A DNA stretch of 62,007 nucleotides from Knufia peltigerae (Eukaryota; Ascomycota; Eurotiomycetes; Chaetothyriales; Trichomeriaceae): the NCBI GenBank assembly GCA_030247855.1, contig JAPDRN010000175.1, forward strand, positions 1 through 62,007, in the 5' to 3' direction. A program made the position numbers and the translations under genes. The stretch's first letter is position 1, and each line of letters begins with the position of its first letter. This document shows, piece after piece, positions 23,700 through 34,895 of this stretch. The notes beneath the pieces were generated by a model that was given only the letters and a program-made list of their open reading frames with translations, did not search any database and had not been told where the DNA came from.

Positions 23700-24339
23700 A
23701 TTAGGCATGGAGTTTGGGATTGGCACAGTTCTGGGAATGGGGAACATCACGTTGATCGGCGGCAGTCATCTTCTCACGAGTAGTTACGGCTGCTGACCAG
23801 TCTTTGCTGGACCTAGATAATTATCCCGACTGCACAACAATCGACCAAGTTCTAGATCAAAGAATCCTTGTTCATAAAAATCATTGGCCATCTACGTGTG
23901 GCGGCAGACCCGTTCTTAGTGTCAAGCTCCGTTCCAAATGTGAGATGCGAGGCTTTGTCATTTGGCGGATTGACTCCCCGCCAAAGAAAAGGCTCCAGGC
24001 GCCGAAGACTGGTTCACTGCAACTGTTTCCGGCCGAACAATGTGAGGCTGTAAACCTCCTGCTTTCTTTCAGATCTTACCAAACACTGCGATCGCGCCAT
24101 TTTCCATCAAGTACCTTCTTTGACTCTCACGACTTCACGAACGAACACCCACTGTCCTGCTCTCGATCCGTAATCGCATCCGCTCCCGCCGAGTTCCTCG
24201 ACCCTTTACAGAAAACCAGAGCGCAGCACAACTCCTCCACGGCCTGACCTTCCTGAGGTGGCTCCTGGCACATTCTATTTCGATCCTGCCCTGAATTTCT
24301 TGAAATAGTTGGCCGCAAGGCCCCAGGTGGGCTACTAGT
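23700..24339. other. Intergenic, RPN6 3' and NCS-1 5' flanks
   Basis: An open frame at 23804-24247 (+) has no family features and was not accepted. A pyrimidine-rich stretch precedes the NCS-1 start, as is common near fungal transcription starts. Confidence 0.6.
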
Positions 24340-25087
24340 ATGGGTCAGAAGTGAGCAATAGCGTACTTGACCTCATATGTACTTGCCGCTAATACACGCC
24401 TTCTAGACAGTCCAAGTTGTCGCGAGACCAACTCGACGAACTTCAAAAGGCTACACATTTCGACAGAAAAGAGTTACAACAATGGTACAAAGGTGCGTCT
24501 TTGAAGACATGAGCGCACTGGGTTCCTTCACGCTGATCAATATACCCAGGCTTCCTCAAGGATTGCCCCTCTGGCACATTGACCAAGCAAGAGTTCCAGA
24601 AGATATATCGACAGTTCTTCCCCTTCGGTGACCCGAGCTCCTTTGCGGATTATGTCTTCAAAGTGTTCGACTCGGATAAGAGCGGGACTATTGATTTTAA
24701 GGAGTTCATATGCGCACTGAGTGTGACAAGTCGGGGCAAGATGGAAGACAAGTTGGACTGGGCATTTCAATTATATGATATTGATGGCGATGGAAAGATC
24801 AGCTTTGATGAGATGCTCGCCATTGTGGAGGCGATATACAAGATGGTAAGTTTAACATCCCATCATCGCAAAGGTGTAATCAGCCTACTGACAATTGGCC
24901 CATATAGGTAGGCTCTATGGTCAAGTTGCCCGAGGACGAGGATACGCCTGAGAAGAGGGTGAGAAAAATCTTCCGAATGATGGATAAAGATGAGAACGGA
25001 AGCCTCGACATGGCTGAATTCAAAGAGGGAAGTAAGCGTGACGAAACGATCGTGTCAGCGCTTTCGCTGTACGATGGGCTGGTCTGA
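24340..25087 (+). CDS. Neuronal calcium sensor 1 / frequenin homologue
   Basis: Four exons, 24340-24350 (11 nt), 24407-24492, 24550-24845 and 24908-25087, give 190 residues, exactly the usual NCS-1 length. The N-terminus MGQKQSKLS carries a myristoylation signal (Gly 2). Four EF-hands are present. The first is degenerate (DCPSGTLTKQEF), as in all NCS proteins. The other three look functional: DSDKSGTIDFKE (residues 73-84), DIDGDGKISFDE (109-120) and DKDENGSLDMAE (157-168). The end SALSLYDGLV is the family hallmark. Yeast Frq1 activates the PI 4-kinase Pik1 at the Golgi; in filamentous fungi the protein supports growth at high calcium. All joins are in phase. Confidence 0.96.
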
Positions 25088-25908
25088 TTGATCCATGGGA
25101 TTCTTGCTTGAAGGACATTATATCGCGAGACAGCATGTTTGAGCTCTTCAGCGATTGCGAACGTCGTGTCTCGTGGCTAGTGCTTGGATCATTTGCTCTA
25201 CTTATGGCGAGAGAAGAGAAGACGCCGATGTGCGTGACAACCCATTCATACGATGCGAACACGAAGATATGTGCTGGGCACTGAGGGTCAAAGCGACCAA
25301 CGAACTTTCATACCTATCTTATTACGAGGGAGGCACCAGGATATCTCCAGGGCTACACTACTGGTAGGCTGAATATCAAAGTTGGGTGTTTATTGCTAGC
25401 ATCTCGGGCTGTTCCTTGCTCGGAAATTCTGTGCTGTGGAGGCCTTCTGTTAGATTCTCTCCGCCATTGCGCACATAGGCCACATACATGCTTTCCGTAG
25501 TAACCCAAGATGCATCATATCGCCATGAGCAATCCTCACAACGCAGCCATAAAGGCTGAATCTAGTTTAAACCAAGGCCTTCCGCACTTGTACTAGCGTG
25601 ATTGATATCGCTTTGACTCCATGGCATTTTCGACTCGAGCAAGCCACTCAATACGAATACAATAACCCAGTCACTTACCGATGTGTGACAGAGAACAACG
25701 AACAACTCGTTACGCCGCAAACGACACGCAGGTTTAAGATAGCGTTTCGCCTCGCGAGAATTTTAGAGAGATCTTTTCAAGGGCATCCCCAAATGTTGTC
25801 TAGTTGAGCCTGGAGCTGAACCTGAACAAATGACGGACATTTGAAAAAGAATCCCTGACACCACCGAAAGAGTCGCAAAGGGACAGCATTTAGTGACCTG
25901 GCAGCACG
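25088..25908. other. Intergenic
   Basis: About 0.8 kb between NCS-1 and the PCI gene. No conserved ORF or RNA gene was recognised. Confidence 0.6.
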
Positions 25909-27671
25909 ATGCCGGCATTTGGAGCCAACACGCCGGTTCTAGACTCCTTTTTGACTGTCATTATCGATAGTATCAGAAGTAAAAATGGCCAGCGTATCAC
26001 GGAACTCATTCAACTGGACATTGGCAGCCTACCGCCAGAACGACAAAAGCCATATGCCGACCTCAATTCAGAATTGAATCGAAACTACCCTCCGGAGAAG
26101 GATGGAGAACTATCGGCCAGATGCCACAGAGATCTATCACAGGATGAGTTTGGGCTATTCAGCATTACTTTTTCCGATAGCATCGTACATTACTTCCGCT
26201 ATCTTCGAGATTTCACCACAGCCGATAATCATGCAAAAGCCTCGAAGATTCGACAACTTACTAGGTACGTGCATCGACGCTGTTTGTTGAGTCTAAGCTA
26301 ATGGAGCCTCTCAGTCAATGTGTTATTGCTCTTGGCGATTCCAGATATGGAGTGATTATGATACCGATTGTGCTCTCCTTTTCACGTACTTTGGCTACGA
26401 TCGCCTCGAATCTGGACCGGAACCCAAGCCTGGTGAGAAGCAACGATCTCCTCAAGACTCCAGACACAGAAGGCGCTCCGGGCAAAGTCAGTTTCGTTGA
26501 AGATGCTGCTAATGTCTTGCGAGATGCCTTCATCAAGTGTCTTGCGGGCAGTCCTGGCGTGTCGCGTACTTCACGGCCAACCGCCGATGACAAACGTGTC
26601 GGAATCTATTTGACGGCAAACTCGTGTCTCAAGCTGTTGACCCAGTGTCGGAAATTACGGAATGCACAACAAATGTTCTCTAGCATTGACGCACAGTCCC
26701 CGCCAATGTTGTATTATCCTGCGGCCCAGCGAGTTACATATCTGTATTATCTCGGTCGCTATCACTTCGCCAACAATCATTTCCTGCGTGCTCAAGCAGC
26801 TCTCCAAGCGGCCTACGAGCAATGTCATCGAGATGCAATCAAACACCGAAAGACCATCCTTATCTACCTCATCGCGGCGAACCTGTGTTTGGGTCGCTTC
26901 CCATCATCGTCCTTGCTGTCAAGGCCTGAAGCCATCGAGCTGAGTCAAAGGTTCCTGCCTCTTTGCAAGATAGTGCGGACTGGCGACCTGGGGGCTTTCT
27001 ACCAATATCTAGATGCGGAAACAGAGTCCGGAATGTGGTTCCTACGTCGATCTGTCCTGCTCCAATTACAGAACAGATGCGAGATCATAGTTTGGAGAAG
27101 CTTGATCAGGAAAACGTTTTCCTTCAGTGGTTACATGGGCGAAGAGAAGAAAGTCCCGTTCTTGAGGCTTCAATATGTTCAACACGCTGCCGCTTGGGCC
27201 TTGAACAGGCGCATACCTCCGACGCCGGCAAGTGGCTTCATGTCTCACGCATCAAACGCAAAATCCTCTTACATTGACCCCGAATTCGGTGATATGGATT
27301 TAGCGATCAATGAAACAGGCTTCGATGTAGAGAGTGGAGAGTATATTGAAGAGTATGTTGGCCAGCATCAGAGTTCCAATGGCGACAATGTTGAGCAAAC
27401 ACCGACAATGACTGAGATCGAGTCGGTGATACTCAGCCTCATACAACAAGGGCTCATCAAAGGATTTGCGCTGCATACCAATCCGAGATTTGCAATACCG
27501 GGCAGTCAAAAGGCAGGAGGACCGATGACAGCTGGGTTTCCAGAAATATGGAAGGTCATCAAGAGCAGAATGGGAGACGAGCCAGTGCCAGGCTGGGTTG
27601 AGGAGGCCAATCTCCACACAGGAGGTAGCAATGTGGTTAGGATCTTTGGAGCCAGACCTGCAGGCGCATAG
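25909..27671 (+). CDS. PCI-domain protein, CSN12/PCID2 (Thp1-like) family
   Basis: Two exons, 25909-26264 and 26315-27671, with a 50-bp intron, give 570 residues. The second exon carries the family blocks GVIMIPIVLSFSRTLATIASNLD, NSCLKLLTQCRKL, PAAQRVTYLYYLGRYHF and EQCHRDAIKHRKTILIYLI, which line up with human PCID2 and yeast Csn12. A PCI winged-helix follows; its last part (TMTEIESVILSLIQQGLIKGFALH) comes after an acidic insert (about residues 465-485). Members act in TREX-2 mRNA export (Thp1/PCID2) or as the Csn12 subunit associated with the COP9 signalosome and splicing. Sequence alone does not settle which. It lies 2.2 kb from another PCI protein, RPN6. Confidence 0.85.
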
Positions 27672-28521
27672 AATTGAGTCACGGAGCAGACATGTACGAG
27701 TACCAAAGGAGAAACAGATACATCGCGTAGACGACAAAAAAACGCCTTGCACGGACAAATGACATGTATATCATAAATGCCGCACATCCTGGCGGCTGGT
27801 GTCACAAGCTAATGCAGACTCGACATGGCCTTTGGGCGGCTCAGTTTGATTCTTGATGCTGGGCACGGAGGTCGCCGACAATGATGAAAGGCCACTATAC
27901 TGACATACATAGGCACAGGTACACAGTAGTTCCTTAGCTTCCTTGGAAAATCAAGTGGTGGAACGTGGACAAGCGAAAGCAAGGTACTTCGGAACAGCTC
28001 CCGCCTCACTTTGGAAATGTTGCTGCGCCCCCAAACAACGAGTCTTTGTAGCGAACCACATGCTCACTCCATTGGCTACCATTCTCTGGACTTTAAGATC
28101 GCTTTCATTGCCGAACGTGCTGCCTGCAAAGACGAAGGGGCTGTCTTGTCTCCCTTCAATTGTTCCGGGCAGGGCGCACGCGGTGCTCAGAAATAGTACC
28201 TAGGTAAGGTAACCAGTGGTGACTCTTGATGTCTCTCGGGGCCAACAAAAGGAGTGGGTGATGAACTCCCTGCCTCTCGCTCTCTGCGCTATCAGAATCT
28301 CCCTCAAAAGCCCTTCTTTGATCCAAATTGAATTCTTCCTTGCCTCTATCGTGCCCAGCAAGCTCTCGTTGTTTTATCCATATGGCCGGTGTCCTTGCTG
28401 ATTGCAGGCACCTGCCGGTGAAGCAGTGATGCTTTCGCCCATATCATACATCTTGTTTTAGCAGCTCACATCACGCGACACGAATCTGCAGAGACTAAAA
28501 ACACGAACCACCTTCACCACC
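27672..28521. other. Intergenic
   Basis: About 0.85 kb containing the 3' flank of the PCI gene and the promoter of the next gene. A short AGGT/ACCT-rich word (CCTAGGTAAGGTAACC) occurs near 28199. No gene was seen. Confidence 0.6.
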
Positions 28522-29973
28522 ATGTCCGGTGTCGAGATCGGCATCGCGGTCGTAGGAGCCATAGCAGCACTTATCACGGCGTACAAAGATGCTGGTGGGA
28601 TAGTCGGCAACATCAAAGCACGTCGCAAGGCCAAGGGAGCCCTCCCTCCTAGCTTTGCTTTGGAAGAATCCCTCAAGGAAGGGCAGGAAGAGATTGAAAG
28701 GATCACGGCCAAGGGCATTCAACGATTCGGAACTGACTTTGAGCAAGGCGATGGTGAATATACCTCGTATCTTCCGCAGTGCTACACGTCTCTCTTCTAA
28801 CACGCAAGCACAGACATCGCGTATGGCGCCCTACAAGCACTCACCATCGAGGTGCAAGCGACGTTCCTGCACCATCTGGTCATTGCGGGTAAAAACGACG
28901 ATTTCACCGACTTCGAATCCTGCATCGATTCCGCGATTGAGGCTAGACTCAAAGCCGTCACCATCCTTAATGAGCTATACCTACGGCAGCAGAAGCGCTC
29001 CAGCCTGGTCAATGAGCCCAATCTGCAAATACCTGGACGAATGGCAGGAAAAGAGGACGACAAGAACTGTGGCGTGATGAAAGAAATCAAAGGGTCAAAG
29101 AAGCGCAGTGACACAGTTGGAACATTTGGAACGGAATCCAAAATGCCACCCACTCCCGCGGCGAGTCGCAAGTCGTCTTGGAATCTCTTCAAGAAACGCC
29201 AGCGGACATCTTCCACCGAATCGTGGAGGGAAGACCCGTCAACGGTCTTGAACTCAGCAGAGTCGAGTGCCGCTGGCGCCTCACCTGTCCTATCCGCCTC
29301 GCCTGCTTCGATCACATTGAGAACATCGCGAACCTCAACAATACTCACACCACCCATCAGTCCAGCCTCGACATTTACACCGTACGAAGCCCTCGCCGGT
29401 GCAGGCTTTTGCAAGGGCGCTTATCATGTCCAACAAGGCGTGTACGAGACATCGGTCCAAGTTTCGATGAGGAACATGGAATGGTCCTGCCACTGTCGCA
29501 AGTGCTCCTTTGCCACGCCGGCCGACAAAGACGAGCGCGGTCGTCCTCGCTTCGATGACAATGTGTATACGGCATCGATGGTCCGTTTCCGGCCTCTGCT
29601 CCTGTTCAAGTCTCACCTAGCGTCAAAGGAGAAGAAGGCGCGGAGCTACAAGTGCTTGATCTGCATCTTGGGCGGTGATTCTTCAGCCATATTTCAGGGC
29701 GAAGACCGTCTTCTCGAGCACATTTCCCACCACCAAAACGCGTTTGTCGGAGGGGTGGAGCTAGCCGGTCCGATCCGCCTCGAACCTACCGGTGTGAGAG
29801 AAGGCTCAGAGAGAACATTTGATATTTGTTTCCCAAACATGTCTACCTTATCATTGCCGGCAAGTGCAATCGAGCTGGACGATACAGGAATTGTCGAGGC
29901 TGACGACGGTATGAATTACGGGGGAGAGGATGAAGTGTTCAAGAACCAGTGGGTGAATGAGGGGCTCCGCTGA
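28522..29973 (+). CDS. Unrecognised Cys/His-rich protein
   Basis: Two exons, 28522-28753 and 28814-29973, with a 60-bp intron, give 463 residues. I do not recognise the family. The N-terminus is a hydrophobic helix (IGIAVVGAIAALITAYKDA) followed by KARRKAKG and a helical segment to about residue 150. A Ser/Thr/Pro-rich linker spans about 155-275. The C-terminal part contains CHCRKC and, about 65 residues later, CLIC...EHISHH, which could bind zinc, the second as a C2H2-like finger. The last 50 residues are acidic. The short hydrophobic start without a clear cleavage site could be a membrane anchor or an amphipathic helix. Function is unknown; the spliced frame and composition support a real gene. 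Confidence 0.8.
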
Positions 29974-31569
29974 TGAAGCAAGGGGTTCTTCGTTTAGTAC
30001 GGAGTACTGTACATGCGACTTGGGGGGGGGTTTCGCTTGTTACTTGTATAAGATACTGGATTGCGAGATTGTCTCCGTACTGTATCTAGTGCATTGTGTT
30101 TTTGAAACGACTTATGCTCGTGTGTGACGTGAAATGGATGCATGCAGTATTTTGGGTGGACGTGAATAGGAGTACAGGAGTACCAAACGATATCATTGTT
30201 TTAGGACACCGATCTTGTAGGATCATAGTTGCATATGAAAGTGAGCGTACCAGATTTTGGTTGACTCTCGTCCTGTTCACTGATTTGACAATGGGCATGC
30301 AGGGAGGTGTGTGCAGCGTGACCCTTTACCCAGAAGGGAGACCTTGGAACATGTGCCTCGGACCATAATTGCCGAGTCATCGAGGCAGGGTTTGGGGCTC
30401 GGACTACGAGATAGCAAGCGAAGTTTCTTACTCCGTACAGTAGGCTCTGCTTTATCGCGTGTGGGTAGATTCCTGATTATTAGGGCCGTAAGAGTCTCTC
30501 TTTTTTCCTTATCTCGGCCTTTTGTGTGAACCCACCGGCGGCGACAGGGCTAGTACGACTTTTGAGAATGTAGTGGTGTAAGGAATTGGATTGTGTGAAG
30601 TCGTCAACAAGTTGGTACGGTCAAGGAGACTAGATAGAAACAATTGATGGTCTCGTGTATTTTCTTCTGTACGGAAGTAATTCCATCATCGCTAAGGGAC
30701 ACATCCGTGAGTTTTGGTTGCTCTACCGAGTACAAATGTACAGTCCAACAAGCATCCGTACCGCAAGAGGAAGCTTCCGGGCTTTTCGTGTGTGTTGTAT
30801 GTCTTGGGCCAAAGACCCTTCCCCGTCTGTGCCCAGGAGGCCGGTTGACAGTTTTGATAAGCGTGAATCTCGAGGGCTGGTTGGTACTCGTATCTCCCTA
30901 AGGGAGGTAGTTCGCACCTAATCCAAAAACTACCTGACGTACTCCGTAGGCCTTGTGCCCATCCCGCTATCGAACTCCTCATCGGCGGGCGGCGGTCTCA
31001 GTGGATGATGGCGTGGGCTCTGCTTCGCTTAATCCTCTCTCTCGTTCGCCTCCATTATCCCTCCCCCGTCTCTCGTCCACTTGAAATGGTTCGCTCTATC
31101 AGCAAACCAGCGCCACCGTCCACCGGCACACTCCTTGTGCCCACACAAACGCCCGCTAGCTCGCCAGGTCCCTGAACCGACCATCCAGCACTCGAGGATG
31201 CCCATCACCTCAGATTCTAGGCTCGTCATGCCTCACTCTCCAGCCTGCCCTCAACTTACCACACCACCACTTGTACCGAGTGCCTCGCTGCTGTTCTTAC
31301 TACTACTCCTCATCATTTCGCAGCGACCTTGTGAAAGCTTCTCACGAATCCGCATACCCAAGATATCGACTTGACTCCCACGCGACCCAAGAGACGGCGC
31401 AAGATCTTCCAGTTTTGCAGGTCACCCGTGTTGGACTGTGCACGACTCACTCGCAGATCGATGGCTGCTTCCTTACATAGTCAGGAGCTCAAACATCTCC
31501 CCCCGATTTCCTCGAGGCTATGAAGCCGACGTCGCGATATTCCTCCAATCGAACGCACACGAAAACGAA
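29974..31569. other. Intergenic, upstream of the rhodopsin-domain gene
   Basis: About 1.6 kb without a supported gene. It contains TACGGAGTA-type words near 29998, 30429 and 30940. The frame of the next gene opens at 31438 with GTG, so 31438-31569 is treated as leader. Confidence 0.6.
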
Positions 31570-33261
31570 ATGGCGGAACACGATAGAATAGAGGCGCACA
31601 TGTACCATTATGAACCTCCCGACATACAGTCGAGGCTGGACATGAACCCGACCCTCATAGTGTCGTGGTGGTGTACATTGTTCTCTGTGACAATAATCCT
31701 AATCAGATTATTTGGACGATGGATACGTACGGAAAGACTGTTTCGGGAAGACTGGATCATGTTGTGCAGTATGATCCCGCTCATGATCCGAATGGCCTTT
31801 GTCCACGTTATCTTGATCTGGGGCACCAACAACACAAAGACACAAGGCTTGACCGAGACGCAGATACACCATCGCGAGGTCGGAAGTAGGTTGGTCCTTG
31901 CGGCGCGCATATCTTACGCGGCTTTCATCTGGATTGCCAAATGGACGGTTCTGGAATTCCTCAAACGTCTGATCGGAAAGTCGTGGGCCAAATCGTACGA
32001 AATCGGCCTCCAAATCATCTACGCCTTCCTCATTGTAACCTACATTGGCGTCGTCATCGGCACGCTCAGTGAATGCCAACCTTTTGACCACTACTGGCAG
32101 GTCGTGCCAGACCCAGGCCCGAAATGTCGGGAGGGTCTGATCCAACTGATTGTCATGGGAGCTTGTGACATGGTCACGGATGTCGTGCTGATTGTCTTCC
32201 CCATCCCTTTGGTCTGGCAGTCCTCCATGCGGTACACCAAGAAAATATCCTTGATACTGCTCTTCCTTCTCTCCGTCATCCTCATCGCCATCACAGCCTA
32301 CCGAATCCCCACGACCATCTCACGCCGCTCCTCCCAGCAGTATCGGTCACTCCTTGCGTCGCTCGAAATTCTCGCCGCCGCTGGTGTCTCGAATGCCATT
32401 GCCATTGGCAGTTTTATCCGCGACAAGGGCGTCAAAAAGGCCAAGTTCCGCATTCCTTCGGTCGATGAAACGAGCTCCCTCGGCCGAAGCGTCAGTCGCA
32501 CGGTCACTCGAACCCGCACACGCTCCATCACTCATCATCATTGGGGATCGGACGAAGATCTAGCACGCAGTGTTGGCGTATCCTTGCCCGCTCCTCTCAG
32601 ACACGGAAGTAATAGAGAACCTCGTCTCGCCGAACCAGCGACACCGAGCAATCACGACTCAACAAAAGACCTCGAGTCGGGACTTCATCATCGTCACAGC
32701 TCCACGTTCAATTCAGACTGGAACTTTAACTCTGCGTCTCGCGGCCGGCGACGGAGCTCGATGAACAGTATGAGCAGTACGTCGACGGACATCAAACTCC
32801 GTGACCTCAGAGCCCAACTACATGAGCCCATCAGTCCGCATGCCGAACAGCCGGACACCCCGAGCAAGATGGGATTTTTTGACGTTGGTGGCCTGGTTGC
32901 AAACCCAGAGTCTCCGAGTTCTGTATCCCGACAGGCTTCAATCCATGAAGCCCGCCGCCTTTCCCTCCCTAGCACCAGTTCCCGATCCGGGTCCAAGGCG
33001 TTCTTGTCAGATATCGGGGGATTGTTGTCTCGCCATTCTCACATTCGCGAGGAAGACGAAGTGTCTGGCACAACACCCTCACCTACACGCAGTAAAGGAA
33101 GGAGCCCAGGTCGCTCGCCGATGCGTTTCGCCATGGATAGGAGAATATCAAAGAGCCACCGTCTAGCGTCGCAAAAAGAAGAGGATGAAGAACCCATTCG
33201 ACCTGTACCGAGTGGACCCGATGACTTGACGTTTGTGGACGTCGGTGGACTCCTCCGGTGA
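31570..33261 (+). CDS. Seven-TM fungal rhodopsin-domain protein (SAT4-like family)
   Basis: One exon from ATG 31570 (MAEHDRIEAH) gives 563 residues; the longer open frame begins with GTG. Seven hydrophobic segments span about residues 20-290, with family blocks LIRLFGRW, REDWIM, KWTVLEFLKRL, CQPFDHYW, GPKCREGL and DVVLIVFPIPLVW. These match the fungal 'rhodopsin domain' integral membrane family. The family includes some Pth11-like receptors but has no proven retinal-binding Lys here. The remaining 270 residues are Ser/Arg-rich and disordered. They carry the motif D-[VI]-G-G-L three times: residue 438 (FFDVGGLV), 481 (LSDIGGLLS) and 557 at the very C-terminus (FVDVGGLLR). It probably sits in the plasma membrane with a long cytosolic tail; ligand is unknown. 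Confidence 0.88.
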   Translation: MAEHDRIEAHMYHYEPPDIQSRLDMNPTLIVSWWCTLFSVTIILIRLFGRWIRTERLFREDWIMLCSMIPLMIRMAFVHVILIWGTNNTKTQGLTETQIHHREVGSRLVLAARISYAAFIWIAKWTVLEFLKRLIGKSWAKSYEIGLQIIYAFLIVTYIGVVIGTLSECQPFDHYWQVVPDPGPKCREGLIQLIVMGACDMVTDVVLIVFPIPLVWQSSMRYTKKISLILLFLLSVILIAITAYRIPTTISRRSSQQYRSLLASLEILAAAGVSNAIAIGSFIRDKGVKKAKFRIPSVDETSSLGRSVSRTVTRTRTRSITHHHWGSDEDLARSVGVSLPAPLRHGSNREPRLAEPATPSNHDSTKDLESGLHHRHSSTFNSDWNFNSASRGRRRSSMNSMSSTSTDIKLRDLRAQLHEPISPHAEQPDTPSKMGFFDVGGLVANPESPSSVSRQASIHEARRLSLPSTSSRSGSKAFLSDIGGLLSRHSHIREEDEVSGTTPSPTRSKGRSPGRSPMRFAMDRRISKSHRLASQKEEDEEPIRPVPSGPDDLTFVDVGGLLR

Positions 33262-34448
33262 CCATGGTCTGCAGGCGTCGACGCGAATATGAAGATGAAG
33301 ATGAAAAAGGAACATATAAGACGGGACAACTAGCAAACAGCATAGCTAGATGTGTGGTGGGGATGTGATTTATGGAGTGGTCGCTTTTTATTTTTATTTT
33401 TGTGGCTTTTTATACCATCTAGCGTGGGCGCTTCTGGGAGGAATTCTTCATGAGGGTCATTGACGTTGTATTTTTGGGAGGGTTGGCTGGCTGGGAGTAT
33501 ATCGTTTTGATTGCTTTGGCAATGGCAAAACTTTGAAAGGGGGGTTTGTGAGATTGGTTGATTGGAACACGGGTTTTATGAGGTACTGGTTAGGAGGACT
33601 GGTCAGGGTCCCCGATGATGAATCTTGAACAGAAGGGAAGAAAAGGTGCTTATGACATGAATCTTTGGAGTGGTTGATGTTTCTTGTGAACGATTGGAAC
33701 GAAATGAGTATGAATTGTGTGTATACGGGAGTAAGATAGGGAGGTTTGACTCGGTGAGGTTGTCACGTAGTGGATGAATATATATACCCTGTCTACCCAC
33801 CTCTCTACCTTGTATACCTAATAGCTGCTGTATTGAAATAGAACCTCTGTGGCATTTGTTCACTCGTAGCAAGAATGTCGTCATGTGGAAATTGAGGATC
33901 TTCATCTTCCGTAACCGGAAGTCGTACCATTTTACTCTACGGGAGTAATTGTCTGTATGTGACATGTGTACAATACTTTCTGTACAGTATACTCCCGTCT
34001 TGATACCTATAGCTAAGGTATGTAATCTTTCTTGAAAGAAATTGCAAAAACCTCGCGTACACACACACAAGAATTTTTTTCGGGTTCCCTTGCCACACGT
34101 TTCTCCCTCCTTGATGACCCTCTTTTTTCCCAAGAAAGCTTTTTTGTCTAAAGAATCAAATCATTATCTACATGATGACCGCCCTCCTTTCTTTTTTTTT
34201 CTTTTCCCATCTTTACTAAAAGCGTCCCCCTCGATGTCATTGTCATTCTTGACGACCAGAATTGCCTTCTTGACGGGCCCCAGCCCTAACTTTGTCAAGC
34301 TTGACAAATTGGGAGAACCAAAAGACATTCATCTTGGGACATGTCTCTGAGGAAAAAAAACCCCCCTTTCGTCTCTGATGGACGTCATTCTCATGCCGTT
34401 TCTTTTTTTTTCTCCCCCCTGCTCTCTCCCATGCTCGTCGTTTTTTTT
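33262..34448. other. Intergenic with low-complexity DNA
   Basis: Convergent 3' flanks of the rhodopsin-domain gene and the Thr-rich gene. It contains T-rich runs and AC repeats. An open frame at 33603-34133 (-) has no family features and probably runs through UTR sequence. Confidence 0.6.
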
Positions 34449-34895
34449 TCATCCGACGACGACCGCTGCTATTGGTCCTGCTGCTGTAGCTATAGAAGAA
34501 GCTACTTCCACTGCCCTCTTCGACGTGCCTTGCGTCGCCGACAAGGTCGTGAAGGTGGTGCTCGTGGTGGTGATGGTGGGGGGAGCGTTGGTGGTGGTGG
34601 TCAAGGTAGGGTCGATGGTGGTGGTGGTGATTGTCAGTTCGTTGGTCGTGGTGGTGATGGTGAGTTGGTTGGTCGTGGTGGTGATGGTGGGAACGTTGGT
34701 GGTGACAAAGGTGGTGGTGACGGTGGTGGTGGTGGAGGCGTCCGCTATGGTCAAGACGTCCGTCATGGTCAACATCTCCTCCCTTCCAACCAGGGGGGAC
34801 GCCATTGGGGCCGGGGAGGCCATTGTTGTCATTGTTGTGGTGAAGTTTCCACAACAAGCCAAGAGGAGCAGAATGTAAAAAAAGACGGGAGACAT
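34449..34895 (-). CDS. Small Thr-rich secreted or GPI-type protein (predicted)
   Basis: A single exon of 148 residues starts at a true ATG. The first 15 residues (MSPVFFYILLLLACC) look like a signal peptide. The middle is built of imperfect repeats of the type LTITTTTN, so it would be a heavily O-glycosylated stalk. The C-terminus (SIATAAGPIAAVVVG) is short and hydrophobic and could be a weak GPI signal. The DNA is a GTG/GTT-rich trinucleotide tract that leaves several frames open, so the call depends mainly on the signal peptide plus Thr repeat. It may be a cell-wall or mucin-like protein; no function is assigned. Confidence 0.5.
   Translation of the reverse strand: MSPVFFYILLLLACCGNFTTTMTTMASPAPMASPLVGREEMLTMTDVLTIADASTTTTVTTTFVTTNVPTITTTTNQLTITTTTNELTITTTTIDPTLTTTTNAPPTITTTSTTFTTLSATQGTSKRAVEVASSIATAAGPIAAVVVG
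34555..34740. repeat. GGTGGT-type trinucleotide tract
   Basis: The plus strand is dominated by GTG/GGT triplets with units near GGTGATGGTGGG. It encodes the Thr repeats on the minus strand and open His-rich or Gly/Val-rich frames otherwise. Confidence 0.8.

Noticed and set aside
23804..24247. 147-residue ORF between RPN6 and NCS-1
   Set aside because: No recognisable motif; it overlaps the likely NCS-1 leader and frames on the other strand.
31438..31569. Extra 44 N-terminal residues of the rhodopsin-domain protein
   Set aside because: The open frame begins with GTG and the added residues do not resemble the family; ATG 31570 was used.
33603..34133. 176-residue ORF on the minus strand
   Set aside because: No domain or composition typical of a protein; it lies in the convergent 3' flank and is AT-rich.
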